A stretch of DNA of 23,683 bases, taken from contig CAYYPE010000021.1 in the NCBI GenBank assembly GCA_964473465.1, positions 1 to 23,683 on the forward strand, written 5' to 3'. Of this stretch, positions 6,487-15,171 are shown piece after piece. Source of the DNA: CALHRB01 sp964473465 (lineage in GTDB: Bacteria; Bacteroidota; Ignavibacteria; Kapaibacteriales; UBA2268). Each line of letters begins with the position of its first letter. Within the stretch, counting starts at the first letter, position 1. The notes below the pieces were generated by a model. That model ran no database searches. It was not told the origin of the DNA and saw nothing but the letters and a program-made list of their open reading frames with translations. The translations under genes were made by a program, and so were the position numbers.

Positions 6487-7329
6487 ATGATAAGTTTGAA
6501 CGAAAGAAAAAGTTTTATTAACGAACTTTTAAATATATCGGAAGAAGATATGACGCATTTAGATAAGGATATCTATTTAGTTTGGAACCGTTACAGGAAG
6601 ACAAGTGCCATTGAATTAAAAAACAAGCTGATTTTGCACTATATATGGCTTGTAAAATATGTAGTCCAAACTATGAATCTGCCTAATAATTCAATACTTA
6701 ATGATGAAGATTTTATGAGTATTGGAATTCTTGGGCTACACGAAGCAATTGAAAGATTCGAATTGGAGAGAGGGGTTAAGTTTGAGTCCTATGCAATACC
6801 CAGAATCAGAGGTATAATTCAGGATGAATTAAGAAGGCTTGACTGGCTTTCGAGAACTGCCAGAAAAAAAGCACACGAATTTATCCAAGCTTCTGATGAA
6901 TTGCGAAAACAGACAGGAAGAGAGGTATCAGCCGAAGAAATTCGTCAGAAACTTAATGTAACCCCTGAAGAATATAATACCTACCTTTCCGCTGCAGCTG
7001 CGGCTAAGGCATCATATACTCTTAACGAAGCATCTTCTCAAAATATTTCTGATGACGATGAAAGAGATATAATTCAGGAAGTTCCTGATAATCAAAATGT
7101 CAGTATTCTTGAAAAAATGGAGAGTGAGGAAAGGATTAATTTCATTACCAATTTTATTAAAACTTTAAATGAGCGAAAAAAACTTGTGATGACGCTATAT
7201 TACTATGAAAATCTTACTTTCAAGGAAATCGGTAATATGATTAATGTTTCTGAAAGCAGGGTTTGTCAAATTCATAGTCAGGTCGTTCAGGAATTAAAAG
7301 AAAAATTGTTGAACTTTGATAGATCTTGA
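6487..7329 (+). CDS. fliA: Flagellar sigma factor FliA (sigma-28)
   Basis: Alternative sigma factor that directs RNA polymerase to late flagellar and chemotaxis promoters and is normally held back by anti-sigma FlgM. At 280 aa it is slightly longer than the usual 230-260. Sigma region 2 is clear: LILHYIWLVKYVV, DEDFMSIGILGLHEAIERFE, and the FliA-typical SYAIPRIRGIIQDELRRLDWLSRTAR (residues about 101-126, -10 recognition and melting). Region 3 spans about 127-175 with REVSAEEIRQKLNVTPEEY. Region 4 with its helix-turn-helix is at about 227-272 (LNERKKLVMTLYYYENLTFKEIGNMI, then VSESRVCQIHSQV). An acidic linker (SDDDERDIIQEVPDNQ) separates regions 3 and 4. It is the last gene of the block; a sigma-28 promoter upstream of the preceding gene points to autoregulation. 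No flgM candidate is in the window. Confidence 0.95.
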   Translation: MISLNERKSFINELLNISEEDMTHLDKDIYLVWNRYRKTSAIELKNKLILHYIWLVKYVVQTMNLPNNSILNDEDFMSIGILGLHEAIERFELERGVKFESYAIPRIRGIIQDELRRLDWLSRTARKKAHEFIQASDELRKQTGREVSAEEIRQKLNVTPEEYNTYLSAAAAAKASYTLNEASSQNISDDDERDIIQEVPDNQNVSILEKMESEERINFITNFIKTLNERKKLVMTLYYYENLTFKEIGNMINVSESRVCQIHSQVVQELKEKLLNFDRS

Positions 7330-7371
7330 TTTTTAATACCTTATATCTTTTTATCTAATATATTTTATCAT

Positions 7372-7403
7372 TGAGTTAATTTCACTTATTGAAAATTAAC
7401 TCA
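7372..7403 (+). terminator. Hairpin terminator after fliA
   Basis: TGAGTTAATTT (7372-7382) pairs perfectly with AAATTAACTCA (7393-7403): 11 bp with a 10-nt loop, followed within about 10 bases by T-rich DNA. It lies 43 bp after the fliA stop and before the unrelated dehydrogenase gene. The stem is AT-rich, so its strength is uncertain. Confidence 0.6.
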
Positions 7404-7553
7404 GTTAAATTTATTTTTCTCCTCAATTATTTAATAAAACATTTCTTTATCTTAATTCTTAGTAGTTCATAATAATATAATTAGATGCAATTAAAAATTT
7501 TTTGTATCGTTTTTTCAATGATAGATTAATAATTAAAACCAAGAAGGTAAAAT

Positions 7554-9113
7554 ATGCGATATCTTTTGTTCTTTATATTTTTATTTATATTATACCAAAA
7601 ACTAAATTCTCAATCAACTGAAGGGTCAATTCCGATGACTCCAATAAAAGACCTGAGATTGAGATCTGTTAAAGTCATCGTACCAGAAAAGTACAAAGGT
7701 TTAATTTCTGATAATCTAACGGTAAATCTCCCCGAAGGATATAAAGCACAGATTTTTTATACTGGTGGATTGCAAAAGCCAAGGTTTCTCACTTGGAGCC
7801 CTGATAGTATTTTGCACATCACCGATATGAGTTCAGGCAAGATTATAGCTTTGCCAGACTTTAACAGGGATAGAGTTGCTGATACAGCAATAGTTGTAGC
7901 TGAAAATGTTAATGCTCATAGTATAGAATTTTATAATGGTGATATTTATGCCGCTCTAACAGATAGAGTTTTAAGGCTTTCAGATGAAAATAAAGATGGC
8001 TTTTTCGAAAAAAGAAGTGTATTTATTTCTGATGTGGGTGGTCCCGGCAGTGCAGGTGGACATGTTACAAGAACGATAGTGTTTGATAGAGTAAACAATA
8101 AAATATATTTGTCAATTGGATCAAGATGCAATGTTTGTAAAGAAGAAAAAGTTGTTCCCGATAAAGAGCCAAGGCGTGCTGTAATCGAAGAATACAATAT
8201 TGATGGGACTGGGAGACGAATTTTTGCAACTGGAGTCAGAAACGCTGTTGGAATGACGCTTAATCCTTTTACTAACCAGCTTTGGGCTAACAATAATGGA
8301 AGTGACTGGCAGGGTAACGACATTCCACCAGAATGGATTGATATTGTTAGAGATGGTGGATTTTATGGTTATCCTATTGCCCATTCATATCAGATGTATT
8401 TTCCAAACTATAATTTTAATAACGATTATAAGGGCTTGCTTCCAATCACAGCGTTTGATAGTAGTTTAGTTCGTTCGATGAAAATGCCTGCTGCTCTGGT
8501 TCAAGCACATTCAGCACCTATGGGAATTGAGTTTTCTAATAATTCTTTTGACAAGGAATATCAGAATGGAATTTTTGTAGCATACAGGGGATCGTGGAAT
8601 CGTTCGCCTGCAACTGGCTACAAGGTTGTCTTTCTTGGTTTGGACGATTTCTCTGACACAACAGCAAATTATGTTGCTGATTTTGTTAGTGGTTTTCTGA
8701 CTGATTCTATCAGTGGTTCTCATTGGGCACGTCCTGTGGGACTCGAAACTGATTATCGAGGGAATTTATATCTTGGTTCTGATGCAGTAACGACTTTTGT
8801 TATGTTAATTTACAGGGAAACAACAAGCTCCACCGGTTCAAATTATATTAAAGGTGAACCTCAGATCACGGTTTATCCTATTCCTGGAAAGGATTTTATT
8901 TCAATAAATATAACAAATGTGCTTGATAAGACAGATAATTATTTGTCGGTAGCCATATATGACTTGCTTGGTATAAATTTATTCGAAACAGAAGAGTCAA
9001 ATTTTGTTTCCGATATGAAGATAGAAATTGATAATATTCCAAATGGATTGTATCAGATGATAATCAAAATAGGGAATAAATTTATAAATAAACCAATTAT
9101 AATTAATAAATAA
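7554..9113 (+). CDS. Secreted sorbosone/glucose dehydrogenase-like beta-propeller with T9SS sorting domain
   Basis: A 519-aa exported protein. Residues 1-20 form a signal peptide (hydrophobic core, then LNSQ). The central part (about 55-420) matches the PQQ-dependent sugar dehydrogenase/L-sorbosone dehydrogenase six-bladed propeller: LPEGYKAQIFYTG, FLTWSPDSILHITD, SAGGHVTRTIVFD (His170), LSIGSRCNVC, DGTGRRIFATGVRNAVGMTLNP cut as IFATGVRNAVGM (Arg229), AHSAPMGIEF and RPVGLETDYRGNLYLGSD. Members of this family oxidise sugars in the periplasm or outside the cell using PQQ or a related cofactor, but many are uncharacterised, so the substrate is open. Residues about 436-519 (ITVYPIPGKDF ... VAIYDLLGINLFETE ... 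IPNGLYQMIIKIGNK) are a type A T9SS C-terminal sorting domain, meaning export across the outer membrane. The paired Cys192/Cys195 (CNVC) recur in this family. AAGAAGG lies upstream of the ATG. Confidence 0.88.
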   Translation: MRYLLFFIFLFILYQKLNSQSTEGSIPMTPIKDLRLRSVKVIVPEKYKGLISDNLTVNLPEGYKAQIFYTGGLQKPRFLTWSPDSILHITDMSSGKIIALPDFNRDRVADTAIVVAENVNAHSIEFYNGDIYAALTDRVLRLSDENKDGFFEKRSVFISDVGGPGSAGGHVTRTIVFDRVNNKIYLSIGSRCNVCKEEKVVPDKEPRRAVIEEYNIDGTGRRIFATGVRNAVGMTLNPFTNQLWANNNGSDWQGNDIPPEWIDIVRDGGFYGYPIAHSYQMYFPNYNFNNDYKGLLPITAFDSSLVRSMKMPAALVQAHSAPMGIEFSNNSFDKEYQNGIFVAYRGSWNRSPATGYKVVFLGLDDFSDTTANYVADFVSGFLTDSISGSHWARPVGLETDYRGNLYLGSDAVTTFVMLIYRETTSSTGSNYIKGEPQITVYPIPGKDFISINITNVLDKTDNYLSVAIYDLLGINLFETEESNFVSDMKIEIDNIPNGLYQMIIKIGNKFINKPIIINK

Positions 9114-9115
9114 TT

Positions 9116-10108
9116 TTACTTAATAATATTTATAAATCCAGCACTATTAAGTGCTTTTCTTATATAGGGTTCAAATAAGAATATCAAAACTACTAAAATA
9201 AGTCCAGCTATAATATCAACTACATAATGATATCGTAAATAAACTGTTGAAATGATTAAAAGTATTGTCAAAACAAGGAATACCCATTTAAATTTTGATT
9301 TGAACTTGAATGCACAAATCATATTTATAGTTGTTACTAATGTGTGTCCGCTTGGCATGCAGTCCCGGTTAACAAAAAAAGCAGGATTTAGGTCTGATAT
9401 TCCTTTTAATATCTCGATTGGTATATTTTCCCCGGAATTTATTATGTATCTGATATATTCGGTTAAAAATAAACCGGGTAATTCAATATTTATAGATTCA
9501 AAATCATGAAGAACAAACCTTGGACCAATGGCAGGTATAATAAGATAGAGTAAATACGAAAAATAATATCCAAAGAGCAAATAACCGGCAAATTTGTTGA
9601 ATGCCTCGTCTTTTCGAAAATGAAGTTCAAGCCCCAGAATAATTGGCATGATAAAATAAGAGGCATAACTTATTTGCAGCAGCTCGGTCAATACAGGATT
9701 TGCAAATTGATATATCCATTCAGTTGGATTTAATCCGAAAATAGCATAATCCCATTTAATTAACATATCGTCATAATCATGGGGGTTAATTACCTTTATG
9801 TAATTCTGCACCTGATCAAACAAGAAAAGAACTAAAGGAATGACATAAATCCTTCTGAAAATCATAAACCATTTATTGTTAATTCTCCCAGAAAGGACTA
9901 CTATTACTAATATACTGGAAATTATAAAAACATTAGTTAATATAAGATTTAAAGATTTGGGGATCTCATAGAAATAAATAACAGCTAATACAGTGTAAAT
10001 CGAAAGCAAACCAATTGTGTAAAAGTCAATAATTATTATGTTTTCTTTTATCCTTAATTCACCAATTAGATTTTTTATTCCATTTTTTTTATTTATTGAT
10101 TGATTCAT
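9116..10108 (-). CDS. PAP2-superfamily integral membrane phosphatase/phosphotransferase
   Basis: From the ATG at 10108 the protein is 330 aa with about eight hydrophobic helices. The PAP2 catalytic motifs lie in the C-terminal half: GPR at 195-197, DCMPSGHT with PSGH at 252-255, and LRYHYVVDIIAG with His294 and Asp298. This spacing and the RYHYVVD form resemble the inositol-phosphorylceramide-synthase/PAP2_3-type branch, whose members act on lipid phosphates or transfer phospho-headgroups at the membrane. The substrate cannot be told. The frame extends to a TTG at 10126, but the ATG at 10108 is preferred; it overlaps the end of rsmA by 20 bp, indicating coupling. Its stop is only 2 bp from the stop of the convergent dehydrogenase gene. 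Confidence 0.85.
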   Translation of the reverse strand: MNQSINKKNGIKNLIGELRIKENIIIIDFYTIGLLSIYTVLAVIYFYEIPKSLNLILTNVFIISSILVIVVLSGRINNKWFMIFRRIYVIPLVLFLFDQVQNYIKVINPHDYDDMLIKWDYAIFGLNPTEWIYQFANPVLTELLQISYASYFIMPIILGLELHFRKDEAFNKFAGYLLFGYYFSYLLYLIIPAIGPRFVLHDFESINIELPGLFLTEYIRYIINSGENIPIEILKGISDLNPAFFVNRDCMPSGHTLVTTINMICAFKFKSKFKWVFLVLTILLIISTVYLRYHYVVDIIAGLILVVLIFLFEPYIRKALNSAGFINIIK

Positions 10109-10940
10109 ATAATGTTTTAAAATCAATATAACTCAATTCTTCTGGTCTTTTTTGGAGAAAATCATCGAGTCTATTCATAATGATTTCCAGTTCTTTCTCA
10201 TTACTAACTCTCCGAGAAATATAGTCTTTAAGAGAGTTTTTGATGATTTTCCGTCTTTGATTAAATGCTGTCCTGATAAGTAGCATTATTTCATCAAATT
10301 CAAATTTACTGAATTTTCTTTGAATTTTTAGTTCGACAACTGAAGAAACAACCTTTGGTGGAGGATAAAAACATGATGGAGGAATATCGAAAAGGATTCT
10401 TGCTTCGCCATTGATTTTCGTGGCTAACGATAATATCCCATATTCCTTGCTTCCTGAAGCTGCCGTAATTCTTTGGGCTACTTCTTTTTGGATTGTTAAT
10501 ATGGAACTATGAATTATTTCAGAATTTTCAAAAATTTTGAACAAAACCTGACTTGTTATGTAATATGGTATATTACCAATTATCTTGATTTTTTTTCCTG
10601 ATATAGATGTATCAAATGTTTTGTCAGAGTTTAGATGATTATCAAAGGCTGATAAAATTTTTTGCAGGTCAATTTTTGTAAAGTCTTCATTAATTAATTT
10701 TATTTTTGAAATATGAGAGAATTTTTTTTTCAGAATTTCGATTGCTCTTGTGTCAATCTCAACTAAAATTAAATTGCAATTTCTATCAGCTAAAAATTCT
10801 GTTAAGGATCCAGTGCCGGGACCTATTTCAAGAATTATATCCTCATCAAAAGTTTCGAATGAGTCAACAATTTTTTTAGCTATATTTCTATCAACTAAAA
10901 AATTTTGACCAAGTGATTTTTTAGGTTTAATTTTCTCCAA
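10089..10940 (-). CDS. rsmA: 16S rRNA (adenine1518/1519-N6)-dimethyltransferase RsmA (KsgA)
   Basis: RsmA dimethylates two adjacent adenines in helix 45 of 16S rRNA using S-adenosylmethionine, a late check on small-subunit assembly. The 283-aa protein shows the family signature KKSLGQNFLVD (8-17), SAM motif I EIGPGTG (38-44), the acidic VEID after motif II (60-63), the catalytic NIPYY at 123-127, and FYPPPKVVSSVV in the C-terminal part, with a helical C-terminal domain. An insertion of about 15 residues (around 101-116, NSDKTFDTSISGKK) precedes NIPYY. Start is TTG at 10940: no ATG exists between the in-frame stop at 10953-10955 and the LGQNF motif, so a non-ATG start is needed. It follows the SPFH gene by 12 bp and overlaps the PAP2 gene. 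Confidence 0.95.
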   Translation of the reverse strand: MEKIKPKKSLGQNFLVDRNIAKKIVDSFETFDEDIILEIGPGTGSLTEFLADRNCNLILVEIDTRAIEILKKKFSHISKIKLINEDFTKIDLQKILSAFDNHLNSDKTFDTSISGKKIKIIGNIPYYITSQVLFKIFENSEIIHSSILTIQKEVAQRITAASGSKEYGILSLATKINGEARILFDIPPSCFYPPPKVVSSVVELKIQRKFSKFEFDEIMLLIRTAFNQRRKIIKNSLKDYISRRVSNEKELEIIMNRLDDFLQKRPEELSYIDFKTLYESINK

Positions 10941-10952
10941 TTTGAATTTTAG

Positions 10953-11858
10953 CTATTTTCCATCAATTATGAATGGAACGCCACCCTTTGAATTACCTAA
11001 TATAATGATTTTTGAATTTGGAGAATTGACAAGTTCCTTCTGAACTTTAATCATTTCGAATTGGAGGATTTTGTCAGAGAGACCTAAATTAACGATTCTT
11101 TGAGCATCAGCGGTTCCCTGAGCTTCAACTCTTTTTCTTTCAGCTTCCTGTTTTTCTTTTTGTAGAACAAATTCCATTCTTTGAGCATCCTGAATAGCAG
11201 TTATTTTTCTTTCAATACTTTCTTTAACCGATGCAGGCAGAGCTATATTACGAACAAGAAGCTGTTCGAGATACAAACCTCTTTTTCTGAAATCATCAGC
11301 AATTTTTTCTTTGATTCTTGATTCAAAGTCTTCTCGTTTTTCAGCAAATAAAGCAATAGCATCATAGTAAGAAGCACTTTCCCTGATTCCTGTTCTGGTA
11401 ATAGGTCTTATTATTTTATCCTGATAAGTTATACCAACTTCTCTGTAAAGTTTAGGAGCATCAGGAGCCATCACTCTGTAAAGAACCGTTAAATCAATTA
11501 TAACCTCAAGACCATCCTTGCTGAGGACTCTGATAGCATCGTCACCAACTCTCTCCCCCTCACTGGATGCTCCCGACATGGTATAGTTCTGTGTTTGGAT
11601 ACTAAGCTGCTTAACATCCACTAAAGGATTAACAATATTTAAACCTTCATATAATATACCTTCCTGAACCTGCCCAAAAAGAACCTGAACACCAACATGG
11701 CCAGCATCAATCTGTCTTAATGAAGCTGTTAAAAAACCAACGATAGTTATAATAACACCTGCTAAAATAACTAAGCTTTTAAATCTTCCAAGAGGAGTGT
11801 TTCTTCCAGAGAAAAATCCTACAAGAAGCACAATCAATCCTATTATAATAATTGTCAT
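10953..11858 (-). CDS. SPFH/prohibitin-like (Band 7) membrane protein
   Basis: A 301-aa membrane-anchored SPFH protein; such proteins form ring- or cage-like oligomers on the inner membrane and scaffold proteases or membrane microdomains. Two hydrophobic segments open the protein (about 4-16 and 28-45, VILAGVIITIVGFL). The SPFH domain follows: QIDAGHVGVQVLFGQVQEG, LYEGLNIVNPLVDVKQL, VLSKDGLEVIIDLTVLYRV, YREVGITYQDKIIRPITRTGIRE cut as IIRPITRTGIRE. Next is a long charged helix (about 205-265, QRMEFVLQKEKQEAERKRVEAQGTA) typical of prohibitins, and a tail with VNSPNSKIIILG, also a prohibitin feature. The ATG at 11858 is preceded by AAAAAGGG. It lies 30 bp after the unknown 337-aa gene and 12 bp before rsmA. 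An HflK/HflC identity is less likely because it stands alone and has the prohibitin-style tail. Confidence 0.9.
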   Translation of the reverse strand: MTIIIIGLIVLLVGFFSGRNTPLGRFKSLVILAGVIITIVGFLTASLRQIDAGHVGVQVLFGQVQEGILYEGLNIVNPLVDVKQLSIQTQNYTMSGASSEGERVGDDAIRVLSKDGLEVIIDLTVLYRVMAPDAPKLYREVGITYQDKIIRPITRTGIRESASYYDAIALFAEKREDFESRIKEKIADDFRKRGLYLEQLLVRNIALPASVKESIERKITAIQDAQRMEFVLQKEKQEAERKRVEAQGTADAQRIVNLGLSDKILQFEMIKVQKELVNSPNSKIIILGNSKGGVPFIIDGK

Positions 11859-11888
11859 AAGAAACCCTTTTTATAATATGGTTAAAAT

Positions 11889-12902
11889 CTAATATTTATT
11901 TTCATCGTCAGAATCGCTTTCACTAAAATCAATAAATTCCTGAGAATCTGAGTCATCATAATCTAATGGAAAATTTTTGCTATCTTCTATCATATCCTGA
12001 ATTGGAATTTCTGTGTTTAGTGTATTGGTTTGTTTAGCAAAGAAACCATTTTCTCCAATAGTAAGTATTTCGTTACCAAGTTCGTCGGTAATAAAAAAGT
12101 TATTGCAATATAAATTATTTTGATACATTAAATCACTCCATAAATAAATATAGAATGAGGATTTATCGAAACCATGATAGCCATAATGAATAGGTTGAGA
12201 TGATTTTAGGTGTTTCACATGATTCAATTTTGAAATTTTTTGATTTGGTCTGACTAAGACTCTTTTTGTTTTTTTAATTACGTTATCAACAGGTATATAC
12301 TTCTTTGCAGCAATTTCGACTTTATCCAAAAAATAGTTAAATTTTATTTTGTTTTCATCATAAAAATTTTCGAATTCTTCTTGATTATTAAATTTAGAGA
12401 TTAACTTTTGGAATAAATCTTCTTCGTTATTAAAATCAGATAAATTAAAATCATCAAAAACACAATTGATATCAATAAATATCGGATATTCACCTACCTT
12501 ATGTTTTCGATTTACATCTACCTCAATTAAGAAATTCAAATTGTCTTCTTTATGTTCAAGAACAAGGTAAATTTTTTCAAATAGTTCGGATTCGATAGGG
12601 TCAACTCTTGATGTAAAAGCAAAAAGAGCCTGTTCAAGGTCATTTTCCTGTCCTGATTCATCTAAATAGAAATCATAATTATCCATTGATAAACGAATAA
12701 CATTATTGATGCCAATTGAAGCAAAACCATCATAAATCTGCTGAAGAATGGAAGAAGCATTAAAGGTCTCGAGTTCTTGTTTAGGTGAGAGCTGACCAAA
12801 TGAAACAGCATTAAGAAAATTAGCAAGAAAGCCTTGTTTCTTGATTGGTTTAATCTTTGTGTTTTGAGATGGATCAATTTCAAGAGTGCCGATTAAATAC
12901 AT
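11889..12902 (-). CDS. Hypothetical acidic protein, 337 aa
   Basis: I do not recognise a domain. The protein has no signal peptide and no membrane helix, so it is probably cytosolic. It is rich in Asp, Glu, Asn, Phe and Lys. A short N-terminal part has MYLIGTLEIDPSQNTK and LNAVSFGQLSPKQELETF; a central part alternates strands (IYLVLEHKEDNLNFLIEVDV, YPIFIDINCVFDDFN) with acidic helices. A Lys/Arg patch (IKKTKRVLVRPNQKISKL, about 207-226) precedes an aromatic stretch rich in Tyr (HYGYHGFDKSSFYIYLWSD). The last 25 or so residues are a very acidic Asp/Ser/Glu tail. The ATG at 12902 has AAAGGGGA upstream, a good ribosome site for this genome. It is 30 bp ahead of the SPFH gene, so a functional link to that scaffold is possible but unproven. 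Confidence 0.75.
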   Translation of the reverse strand: MYLIGTLEIDPSQNTKIKPIKKQGFLANFLNAVSFGQLSPKQELETFNASSILQQIYDGFASIGINNVIRLSMDNYDFYLDESGQENDLEQALFAFTSRVDPIESELFEKIYLVLEHKEDNLNFLIEVDVNRKHKVGEYPIFIDINCVFDDFNLSDFNNEEDLFQKLISKFNNQEEFENFYDENKIKFNYFLDKVEIAAKKYIPVDNVIKKTKRVLVRPNQKISKLNHVKHLKSSQPIHYGYHGFDKSSFYIYLWSDLMYQNNLYCNNFFITDELGNEILTIGENGFFAKQTNTLNTEIPIQDMIEDSKNFPLDYDDSDSQEFIDFSESDSDDENKY

Positions 12903-12990
12903 AATTCCCCTTTATATTTTTTTGCTAAGAGTTAATTAAAACGAATTAATCAGGAAACAATTTAAATTCAAATATAATAATGATATTCTA

Positions 12991-15099
12991 TCAAATAACT
13001 ACCAATTTGATTATATCTGTTTTCGATTTTTGTTTTATTACAGCAAAATAGTTCCCTATGGAAAAATTAGAAACAGGGAGAAGGAATTCAGCTAAACCGG
13101 GTTCTCGTCCTGAATGATATTGACTGGTCATTAGTTGACCGGTTAAGTTGTAAATTTTTATATAAACGTCTGAAAATTCATTCAGGATAACGTTAATTTT
13201 TATATTATCGGAATATTGCTTAATCAGAGAGGGATAGGCAAAAGCTGAGATTTCAGGATTGTCAAATTTCGGTAATTTTGTGAAATCAACCCCGCATTGG
13301 ATTATGTCTGACTCAGGATAAATCATGATGCCTTTTTCTGAATTGTAAGGGTATGTTCGTTTTTTATAAATATCCTCGACAATGACAAAGACTTCTGCAG
13401 GTTGATTATTGAATAATGATAAGGGAATATCAGAAGAATAAAGATTTTCAATGGATGATTTGTATAGTTGAAATGTAGTGAAAAAATCCTGACCTTTGAA
13501 TTTAACCAGAATTTCTGTCTTAATTATATTAAATTTTGATGATATGAAAACAGCGATTTTCTGGAAATTAAGAACTTTGTAAGTTGTAATTGGTGAAATG
13601 ATAATACCATATTCTTGAGCCGCATTAAAGAGGTCAGGAATACCCCAACCAAGAGAGGCATCTGGATTAGTTGATTGAGAGCCTGATTTTTTAAGCAAAT
13701 CTCTGACTTCATAAGTTCGAAGTTCAGGAAAGACTGATAATAATAACCCAATCGAGCCTGAGATAAGCGGGGTCGCCATCGAAGTTCCATTAGCATTAAT
13801 AAATCCATCGCTATCATTTGGATTTATTGTAAATACAGCATTTCCAAGGGCAGCTATATCTGGTTTTATTTTGGAGTCGAATCTTGGTCCACGGGAAGTA
13901 AAATTAGCTGGGGTTTTTCCGTCTGACAGAGCCGCACCAACAGCAATAACACTATCAGCATCAGCTGGAGTAATTATTGTTTCTTGAGCTGGTCCTGAAT
14001 TACCTGCGGCAGTAACACAAACAACACCTAAAGAAACAGCTTTATTAACAGTTATAGCAGATAAAGTGGATTTTCCATCTAAATTTGAATAATTATATTC
14101 AACCTCTGTTGAATCAAATTTATAATATCCAAGAGAAGTCGAAATGACATCCACGCCCTGAGATTCCAGCCATTCGATTCCTGCAGCATAATAATCCTCT
14201 TCAATTCTTCTTTCGCCTGTCATATCTTCAGTTTTTCCAAGATAGAAAGAAGCACAGGGTGCCACTCCAATTAATTTTCCTTTAGAGAAAGACGAAACGG
14301 TTGCAAAGACTATAGAGCCATGACCATCCTGATCGGGTCGGTCTCCATCCTGATTTGAGGTAACAGAATCCTGATTTATAAAATCATATTCAGCAATTAC
14401 TTTTGAATTTTTAACCGCTTTGTGTTCTTTCCATCGAAAGCCATTATCAAGAAAACCGATTGTTACACCATCACCATTTATTCCCATTTCATGAAACTTA
14501 ATAACATTCAATAAAAAAAGCTGTTGAAAAGATTTTCCATATTCTATAACACCGCAATTGGAGCATTCTTCCAAAGAAATAAGATTAAGAACATTCTTTT
14601 TCACTTCGAATTTCGGTTCTTCTTTGGAAAGGGAAAAAAGTGATGAAGAAGTCTCCTGAATTTTTTTTACGAAATCAAGATTTTTAATTTTATTAATATT
14701 ATTTTCATTGGTTTCAATAACTATATAGTTATGCCACCTTAGAACAGCCCTGATTTTTGGTGAAATTTTCTTAACTGTATTGATATAATCTTCATAAACG
14801 GGTGCATCTTCAAAGAAAACGGGAATATCGGTATTAATTACTTTTTTCCTTCTTTCAATTGCTTTTGGGGAGATGATTTTAAGAGTCTCGTCGAAAATTT
14901 TTGTGCCTTTTTCAAATTTTTCTTGTCCTTTATCCTTGAAAAAGACCCTGTAAAATTTTAAATTCTCTTGAGCGAATAATGAGAACTGACAGATTGTCAA
15001 GAAGAAAATAATCAGGAATAAACTAAATATTGGAAAATATGAGTTTGAAAAAAAATATTTATTTGATTTTTTTAATTCTAATGATTTTAGTATTTTCAA
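12991..15099 (-). CDS. Secreted subtilisin-like serine protease (S8) with T9SS sorting domain
   Basis: A 702-aa exported endopeptidase. A charged N-region and hydrophobic core end at SLFAQ (about residue 44), a signal peptide. Residues 46-165 resemble the propeptide of Bacteroidota S8 proteases (FYRVFFKDKGQ, SPKAIERRKK, YIVIETNENNINKIKNL). The catalytic domain has Asp218 (IGFLDNGF), His260 (DGHGSIVFATV), oxyanion Asn367 (AAGNSG) and Ser440 (NGTSMATPLISG). The Asp motif is DNG rather than the usual DTG/DSG, and the His motif lacks the second His of HGTH; the triad itself is complete. The last 85 or so residues (FAYPSLIKQ, DVYIKIYNLTGQLM, IGNYFAVIKQKS) form a T9SS type A sorting domain. No ATG exists upstream in frame, so the TTG at 15099 is the best start. 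It is 88 bp ahead of the next minus-strand gene. Confidence 0.9.
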   Translation of the reverse strand: MKILKSLELKKSNKYFFSNSYFPIFSLFLIIFFLTICQFSLFAQENLKFYRVFFKDKGQEKFEKGTKIFDETLKIISPKAIERRKKVINTDIPVFFEDAPVYEDYINTVKKISPKIRAVLRWHNYIVIETNENNINKIKNLDFVKKIQETSSSLFSLSKEEPKFEVKKNVLNLISLEECSNCGVIEYGKSFQQLFLLNVIKFHEMGINGDGVTIGFLDNGFRWKEHKAVKNSKVIAEYDFINQDSVTSNQDGDRPDQDGHGSIVFATVSSFSKGKLIGVAPCASFYLGKTEDMTGERRIEEDYYAAGIEWLESQGVDVISTSLGYYKFDSTEVEYNYSNLDGKSTLSAITVNKAVSLGVVCVTAAGNSGPAQETIITPADADSVIAVGAALSDGKTPANFTSRGPRFDSKIKPDIAALGNAVFTINPNDSDGFINANGTSMATPLISGSIGLLLSVFPELRTYEVRDLLKKSGSQSTNPDASLGWGIPDLFNAAQEYGIIISPITTYKVLNFQKIAVFISSKFNIIKTEILVKFKGQDFFTTFQLYKSSIENLYSSDIPLSLFNNQPAEVFVIVEDIYKKRTYPYNSEKGIMIYPESDIIQCGVDFTKLPKFDNPEISAFAYPSLIKQYSDNIKINVILNEFSDVYIKIYNLTGQLMTSQYHSGREPGLAEFLLPVSNFSIGNYFAVIKQKSKTDIIKLVVI

Positions 15100-15171
15100 T
15101 TTTAAATCTAATTTAATTGATAACGAATTTACAAAAACAAATTATTAAATTTTTTTTAAAAATACAGAAAA

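Noticed and set aside
7946..8384. Two overlapping minus-strand open frames within the dehydrogenase gene
   Set aside because: The plus-strand frame carries clear family motifs; the minus-strand translations have no recognisable domain.
15100..15171. Short divergent gap between the protease and SDR genes searched for promoters
   Set aside because: No TAnnTTTG or other convincing promoter element was seen on either strand.
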